Source of the DNA: JBDTSW01 sp963807385
GTDB lineage: Bacteria; Actinomycetota; Thermoleophilia; Solirubrobacterales; 70-9
Direction of reading: 5' to 3'
Length of the DNA: 64,000 nt
Assembly (NCBI GenBank): GCA_963807385.1
Contig: CAWEBQ010000003.1
Coordinates: forward strand, 124,001 to 188,000
Shown here: in pieces, positions 60,400 to 64,000 of the stretch
How the letters are laid out: each line of letters begins with the position of its first letter
Position numbering within the stretch: the first letter of the stretch is position 1
The notes under the pieces: generated by a model
Seen by the model: only the letters and a program-made list of their open reading frames with translations
What the model was told of the DNA's origin: nothing
The model's database searches: none
Program-made: the position numbers and the translations under genes

Positions 60400-61740
60400 T
60401 CAGTCCACGGTGAAACGTCTGGTCGACGCGAACCCTGCATAGGGCCGCGCCTTGACCCGAACCTCGCCGCGGCGCTGTAGCGCGCGCCACCCGTCCTTCG
60501 GCAGCGGGATGGCGACTTTGAGGGCCTCCGGGCCACCCAACGCCGGCGGCTTCCAGCCGAAGCTGAAGCGCCGGACGGCATTTCTTCGAGGCCCGGCGCG
60601 GTTCAACTGGACGCGCCCGGCACAGCGGCTGTCGAACTGGTCGTGGCGCTCGAGGGTGATCAGGGCAACGGAGCCGTCGCGCCTCAGGCCGGTGGGCGTG
60701 ACGTCGCAGGCGATCGAGACGCGACGGTTGCAGTGCCTGCCGGGGTACGCGGCGGGGCGATGCGGGCGCGGCGCGTCCGCTCGGCAGAGCACCCGCTCGA
60801 GGCGGGCGGGCTCGGCGGTCATGATCCCATCGACCTCCCAGCCGAGGAGCTGCTCCATGGTCGGCTCGTCGTTGATGGTCCACACGTGGATCGCGTAGCC
60901 GTCGGAATGGACCTGATCGACGAACGCCTCGTCGGTCACCGTGACCCCGCCGAACTCGATCGGCACCTGGAATACCTTCGTCCCTTCCGCCGGCGGAACG
61001 CCCGCAGCCTTATAGGCGGCGACCGCGGCCGTGGCGGGAGCGAGGTCGATCTGAGGAGCGAGCTCGTGGAACCGCGCCAGCGCCGCGTCGTTGAAGGAGG
61101 CGACCACGATCCCCTCGTCCCGGCCCAGGTCGTTCAGGAACGCGGCCAGCGCCTCGGCGTTACGGAGGAAGGATTGGACGTCCTCGTCGGATGCACCCTT
61201 GATCTCGATGTTGGTCGGGACGTCGGGATAGGCAGCCATGACCTCGCCCAAGGTTGGGATCCGGAAGTCGCGAGGCTGGAATCCGTGAGGTGGCGCCTTG
61301 GCGCCACGGCGAACACCACGGAACGGGTAGTCGGATTCAGGCCTTCCGGCCTCTGTCCCCTCGCCCGGGACGAGGTTGTGCGCAGCGTCAAGCGCCTGGA
61401 TCTCCGCTGCCGTCATCTCGTAGACGCTGCCCGAGCCGTCGGTGGTCCGATCGACCGTGCCGTCATGCATCACCATCAGCTCGCCGTCCGAGCTGGTGTG
61501 GATGTCGAGCTCGAGCATGTCGGAGCCGAGCCGCATCGCCCGGTCCAGCGCGTACATCGTGTTCGACGGCGCCTCGTCCTCCCCACCCTGATGGGCGATG
61601 TTGAGGTATCGAAGGCCGGTCCAGTCCGTGTCGGCCGCCCTCGCGCCCGACGCCAGGTGCCCGCCCCCGAGCAGGATCAGGGCCGACAGCGCCGCTCGGC
61701 GCGCCAGCAACCCGGAACAGATCCCCCGCAGCCGTCGCAT
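60400..61740 (-). CDS. Secreted glycerophosphodiester phosphodiesterase family protein
   Basis: 446 residues. A signal peptide (LLARRAALSALILLGGGHLASG) precedes the GDPD barrel: IAHQGGEDEAPSNTMYALDRA, MLELDIHTSSDGELMVMHDGTVDRTT and the C-terminal VHVWTINDEPTMEQLL, which supply the metal Glu/Asp and catalytic His. The first motif is HQGG...PSNT instead of HRG...PENT. About 115 residues after the barrel (CNRRVSIACDVTPTGLRR onwards) form an extra beta-rich domain with Cys. ATG 61740 is chosen by the signal peptide and the minus-strand TACACT box 8 bases upstream. Confidence 0.9.
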   Translation of the reverse strand: MRRLRGICSGLLARRAALSALILLGGGHLASGARAADTDWTGLRYLNIAHQGGEDEAPSNTMYALDRAMRLGSDMLELDIHTSSDGELMVMHDGTVDRTTDGSGSVYEMTAAEIQALDAAHNLVPGEGTEAGRPESDYPFRGVRRGAKAPPHGFQPRDFRIPTLGEVMAAYPDVPTNIEIKGASDEDVQSFLRNAEALAAFLNDLGRDEGIVVASFNDAALARFHELAPQIDLAPATAAVAAYKAAGVPPAEGTKVFQVPIEFGGVTVTDEAFVDQVHSDGYAIHVWTINDEPTMEQLLGWEVDGIMTAEPARLERVLCRADAPRPHRPAAYPGRHCNRRVSIACDVTPTGLRRDGSVALITLERHDQFDSRCAGRVQLNRAGPRRNAVRRFSFGWKPPALGGPEALKVAIPLPKDGWRALQRRGEVRVKARPYAGFASTRRFTVD

Positions 61741-61748
61741 CGCCGACC

Positions 61749-61754
61749 AGTGTA
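61749..61754 (-). promoter_or_regulatory. TACACT box, leaderless phosphodiesterase gene
   Basis: Minus-strand TACACT ends 8 bases before ATG 61740. Confidence 0.4.
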
Positions 61755-61885
61755 AGCACGACCCTGGTCCGCGCGTGGCGCCTCCGGGCTGCCCCGGGAT
61801 CCGCCCGATCTCGGAGGGCAGCTCGCAAACGGGGCGGTGTTCCGCCGGCTGCCGCCGCGATGACCATGGCGGCACCGTCAAGCCG

Positions 61886-63157
61886 CTACTCCTCGTCGGT
61901 ATCGAGCAGGATCCGGCTGGCGCGCTCGTGGTTGAACCCGGCCCATGCCCAGTCGAGCATGGCCTTCGTCCGATCCTCGCCGGTGGAGAGCAGCGCGAGG
62001 TGGACGGCGCCCCAAGCGAGCGACGCGGTCTTGCCCTTCAGGGTCCTGCCGTGCGGGAGCTGGACGACCGCCGCCCCCCTCCCGATGGTCGCCATCGTGC
62101 CCTTGTCGTGATAGGCGAATGGCTGGGCGGGCTTGCCATCCAGCTGCCGCGCGATGTTCTCGCCCGCGGCCTCGCCCGACTGAAGGGCCACCGAGCCGAG
62201 CTGCGGAAGGACCTCGCCCGACTTCGCATCGGTGATCCATGCGATGTCCCCCACCGCCAGCACCTCCGGATGCCCGGCCACGGCCAGGTCGGGCCCGACC
62301 GGGATCCGGTTGCCGTGCTCCAGGTCCAGTCCCAGCGACTCGGCGATGGGGTGCGCCCGCAGCCCGGCACCCCAGACGAGGGTGTGGGCGCGAAGCGTGC
62401 GCCCCGACCTCAGCCCGACCGCGGTCGGGCTCACCGAGGTGACCACCTCCCCCAGCACCACCTCCACCCCCCACTTCTCGAGCGTCTTCCTCGTGTAGTC
62501 CTGGAGCTCGGGCTCGAACATCGAGAACAGGTTCTCCCCGGCCTCGACCAGGGTGAGAGTGGCCTTGTCCGCGGGAAGATTCGGGTAGTCCTTCGCGAAG
62601 TCGCTTCGGTAGAGCTCCGCGAGCGCCCCGACGGTCTCGACTCCGGTCGGGCCGCCGCCGACCACCACCACGTCAAGGGCCCCGTCCTCCACCAGCGACG
62701 GATCGCGGTCGGCGGCCTCCCACCTGCGCAGCATGTGCTCCTTCAGCCGCACGGCATCGTTCAGCGTGTACATCGGGAAGCCGTGCTCAGGGGCGCCCTC
62801 GACGCCGAAGAACGAGACCCGTGCGCCGAGGCCCAGGACAACGTGGTCATAGGCGATCGGATCCATCTCCTCGAAGGTGACCCTGCGCTTGTCGAGGTCC
62901 ACCCCGCTGACGGTCGCCTGGTGGACCACCGCGTTGGGCTGATCGTGGAACAGGTCGCGCACCGAATGCGCGACGTCGCTGGCCTCGAGCAGATCGCTCG
63001 CGACCTGGTAGAGCATCGGCTGGAACGTGTGGTAGTCGTGGGCGTCCACGACGACGACATCGGCCTCGGCCGCCTTCAGCTTGCGCGCGGCGCCCAGGCC
63101 GCCGAAGCCAGCGCCGAGGATCAGTACCACCGGCACGGGTCGGTCTCCCTCTCTCAT
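61886..63157 (-). CDS. ndh: Type II NADH dehydrogenase (NDH-2) / NAD(P)/FAD-dependent oxidoreductase
   Basis: 423 residues. FAD motif VVLILGAGFGGLGAARKL, the NDH-2 block YHTFQPMLYQVASDLLEASDVAHSVRDLF, the NADH motif VVVVGGGPTGVETVGALAEL, and LAVGDIAWITD near the second FAD contact. The C-terminal amphipathic tail (AWGAVHLALLSTGEDRTKAMLDWAWAGFNHERASRIL) suits peripheral membrane attachment. It passes electrons from NADH to menaquinone without proton pumping. It diverges from the malic enzyme gene with 97 bases between the starts. Confidence 0.92.
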   Translation of the reverse strand: MREGDRPVPVVLILGAGFGGLGAARKLKAAEADVVVVDAHDYHTFQPMLYQVASDLLEASDVAHSVRDLFHDQPNAVVHQATVSGVDLDKRRVTFEEMDPIAYDHVVLGLGARVSFFGVEGAPEHGFPMYTLNDAVRLKEHMLRRWEAADRDPSLVEDGALDVVVVGGGPTGVETVGALAELYRSDFAKDYPNLPADKATLTLVEAGENLFSMFEPELQDYTRKTLEKWGVEVVLGEVVTSVSPTAVGLRSGRTLRAHTLVWGAGLRAHPIAESLGLDLEHGNRIPVGPDLAVAGHPEVLAVGDIAWITDAKSGEVLPQLGSVALQSGEAAGENIARQLDGKPAQPFAYHDKGTMATIGRGAAVVQLPHGRTLKGKTASLAWGAVHLALLSTGEDRTKAMLDWAWAGFNHERASRILLDTDEE

Positions 63158-63254
63158 GGCGACGCACTATGCACTACCTTGCCGGAACCGTCGAAGCAGT
63201 CTGGATCGGCGAAGGGAACGGCTTCGGACGGGCCCTTGAGAACCAGAGGCAAGG

Positions 63255-64000
63255 ATGAGCCCAAGACCCTTCACCGAGGAAATCGACGACCAGGGCGTCG
63301 TCTCGCTTCAGGTCCACGTCCGCGGCGAGGAGGTCCTCGAGGACCCGCAGCTCAACCGAGGCACCGCGTTCACGGGGGCCGAGCGGCGGCACCTCGGCCT
63401 CGAGGGAATGCTCCCCTCGGCGGTCGAGACGGCGGAGGAACAGGCAACGCGCTGCTACGCCCAGTTCACCTCACTAGAGGGCGACCTCGACAAGTGGATC
63501 TTTCTCAGCCAGCTCCACGACGCGAACGAGATCCTCTTTTACCGCCTGGTGGGCGAGCACGTCACCGAGATGCTGCCGATCGTCTACACGCCCACCGTCG
63601 GGACCGCGATCGAGCAGTTCAGCCAGGCCTTCCGCCGCCCCCGCGGCGTCTTCCTGAACGTCGATGACGTCGACGGCATCGATCGAGCGCTCGAGCGCTC
63701 CGGGCTGGGGGCTAATGATGTCGATCTGATCGTGGCCTCCGACGGTGAGGCGATCCTGGGCATCGGCGACTGGGGCGTCGGCGGGATCGACATCTCGATC
63801 GGCAAGCTCGCCGTCTATACGGTCGCCGGCGGGATCGATCCGAACCGGGTCCTCGCCGTCGGGCTCGACGTCGGCACCAACCGCGAGCAGCTCCTCACCG
63901 ATCCCCGTTACCTGGGCCTGCGCCGCTCACGCGCTCGCGGCGAGGAGTACGACCGCTTCATCGACGCCTACGTCGAGAGCGCCAGCCGGCGATTCCCGCA
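63255..64000 (+). CDS. NAD-dependent malic enzyme, partial (window end)
   Basis: The first 248 residues of a malate dehydrogenase (oxaloacetate-decarboxylating) of the long malic-enzyme type. LNRGTAFTGAERRHLGLEGMLP, the catalytic Tyr in VYTPTVGTAIEQFSQ and the NAD/malate-binding SDGEAILGIGDWGVGGIDISIGKLAVYT are clear; the usual Leu/Gln in the GLGDLGVGG loop is Trp. It converts malate to pyruvate plus CO2 and NADH. ATG 63255 is preceded by a GGCAAGG site. The frame is open at the window edge. Confidence 0.93.
   Translation, partial: MSPRPFTEEIDDQGVVSLQVHVRGEEVLEDPQLNRGTAFTGAERRHLGLEGMLPSAVETAEEQATRCYAQFTSLEGDLDKWIFLSQLHDANEILFYRLVGEHVTEMLPIVYTPTVGTAIEQFSQAFRRPRGVFLNVDDVDGIDRALERSGLGANDVDLIVASDGEAILGIGDWGVGGIDISIGKLAVYTVAGGIDPNRVLAVGLDVGTNREQLLTDPRYLGLRRSRARGEEYDRFIDAYVESASRRFP

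Noticed and set aside
61598..63667. A 689-codon plus-strand frame spanning the NDH-2 gene and running into the malic enzyme region.
   Set aside because: It is antisense to ndh and out of frame with the recognisable malic enzyme that starts at 63255.

Overview
The window is GC-rich (about 70% by eye), gene-dense DNA from a free-living bacterium, most likely a high-GC actinobacterium. Gene content (type II NADH dehydrogenase, wax-ester synthase/DGAT, cytochrome P450, Baeyer-Villiger monooxygenase, CFA synthase, many TetR/MarR/SRPBCC/SDR proteins) and frequent GTG starts fit Thermoleophilia (Solirubrobacterales-like), but the class is an inference; there is no rRNA or marker gene to fix it. I see no rRNA, tRNA, CRISPR array, phage or transposase. 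Essentially every stretch over 300 bases is coding.

Layout. 1-1640: end of an osmolyte (OpuC/ProU-type) ABC importer. 1748-5197: methyltransferase, GNAT, YihY-type membrane protein, CoA-transferase. 5262-8445: a lipid-modification operon (SDR, SRPBCC, remnants of a FAD oxidoreductase and of DUF1365, CFA synthase) that carries an internal deletion. 8649-11207: a large secreted metallohydrolase-like protein. 11327-18006: BVMO/TetR pair, MarR/Lon divergent pair, secreted M28 peptidase. 18296-21851: lipid oxidation set (SCP-x-type thiolase, P450, enoyl-CoA hydratase). 21869-26774: SRPBCC plus a small charged protein, then WS/DGAT, amine oxidase and L-2-hydroxyglutarate oxidase. 26834-32856: chromate transporter, a very large surface protease-like protein, a sigma-70 family factor and a small membrane protein. 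32941-35188: amidase and metallo-beta-lactamase-fold hydrolase.

35769-47664 (minus strand) is the most coherent unit: twelve tightly packed genes, most overlapping by 4 bases, encoding a 3,5-diaminohexanoate-dehydrogenase-like enzyme, a hotdog thioesterase, a beta-keto-acid cleavage enzyme (BKACE), a TetR regulator, an S66 carboxypeptidase, a complete oligopeptide ABC importer, a P1-type (beta-)aminopeptidase and an M20 peptidase. Read together this looks like import, hydrolysis and catabolism of peptides carrying unusual (possibly beta-) amino acids. An ogt gene follows.

47785-64000: an asparagine-synthetase-like protein overlapping a histone-deacetylase-family amidohydrolase, an MMPL exporter, a PNPOx-like protein, 1-Cys peroxiredoxin, citryl-CoA-lyase-like/VOC/RibD-C genes, a DUF2269 membrane protein, a class III aminotransferase, TypA/BipA, a secreted glycerophosphodiesterase, NDH-2 and the first part of a malic enzyme.

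A window-wide regulatory pattern is a TANNNT box (often TAGGGT or TAGGCT) 6-10 bases before the start codon of many first genes, as expected for leaderless transcripts.
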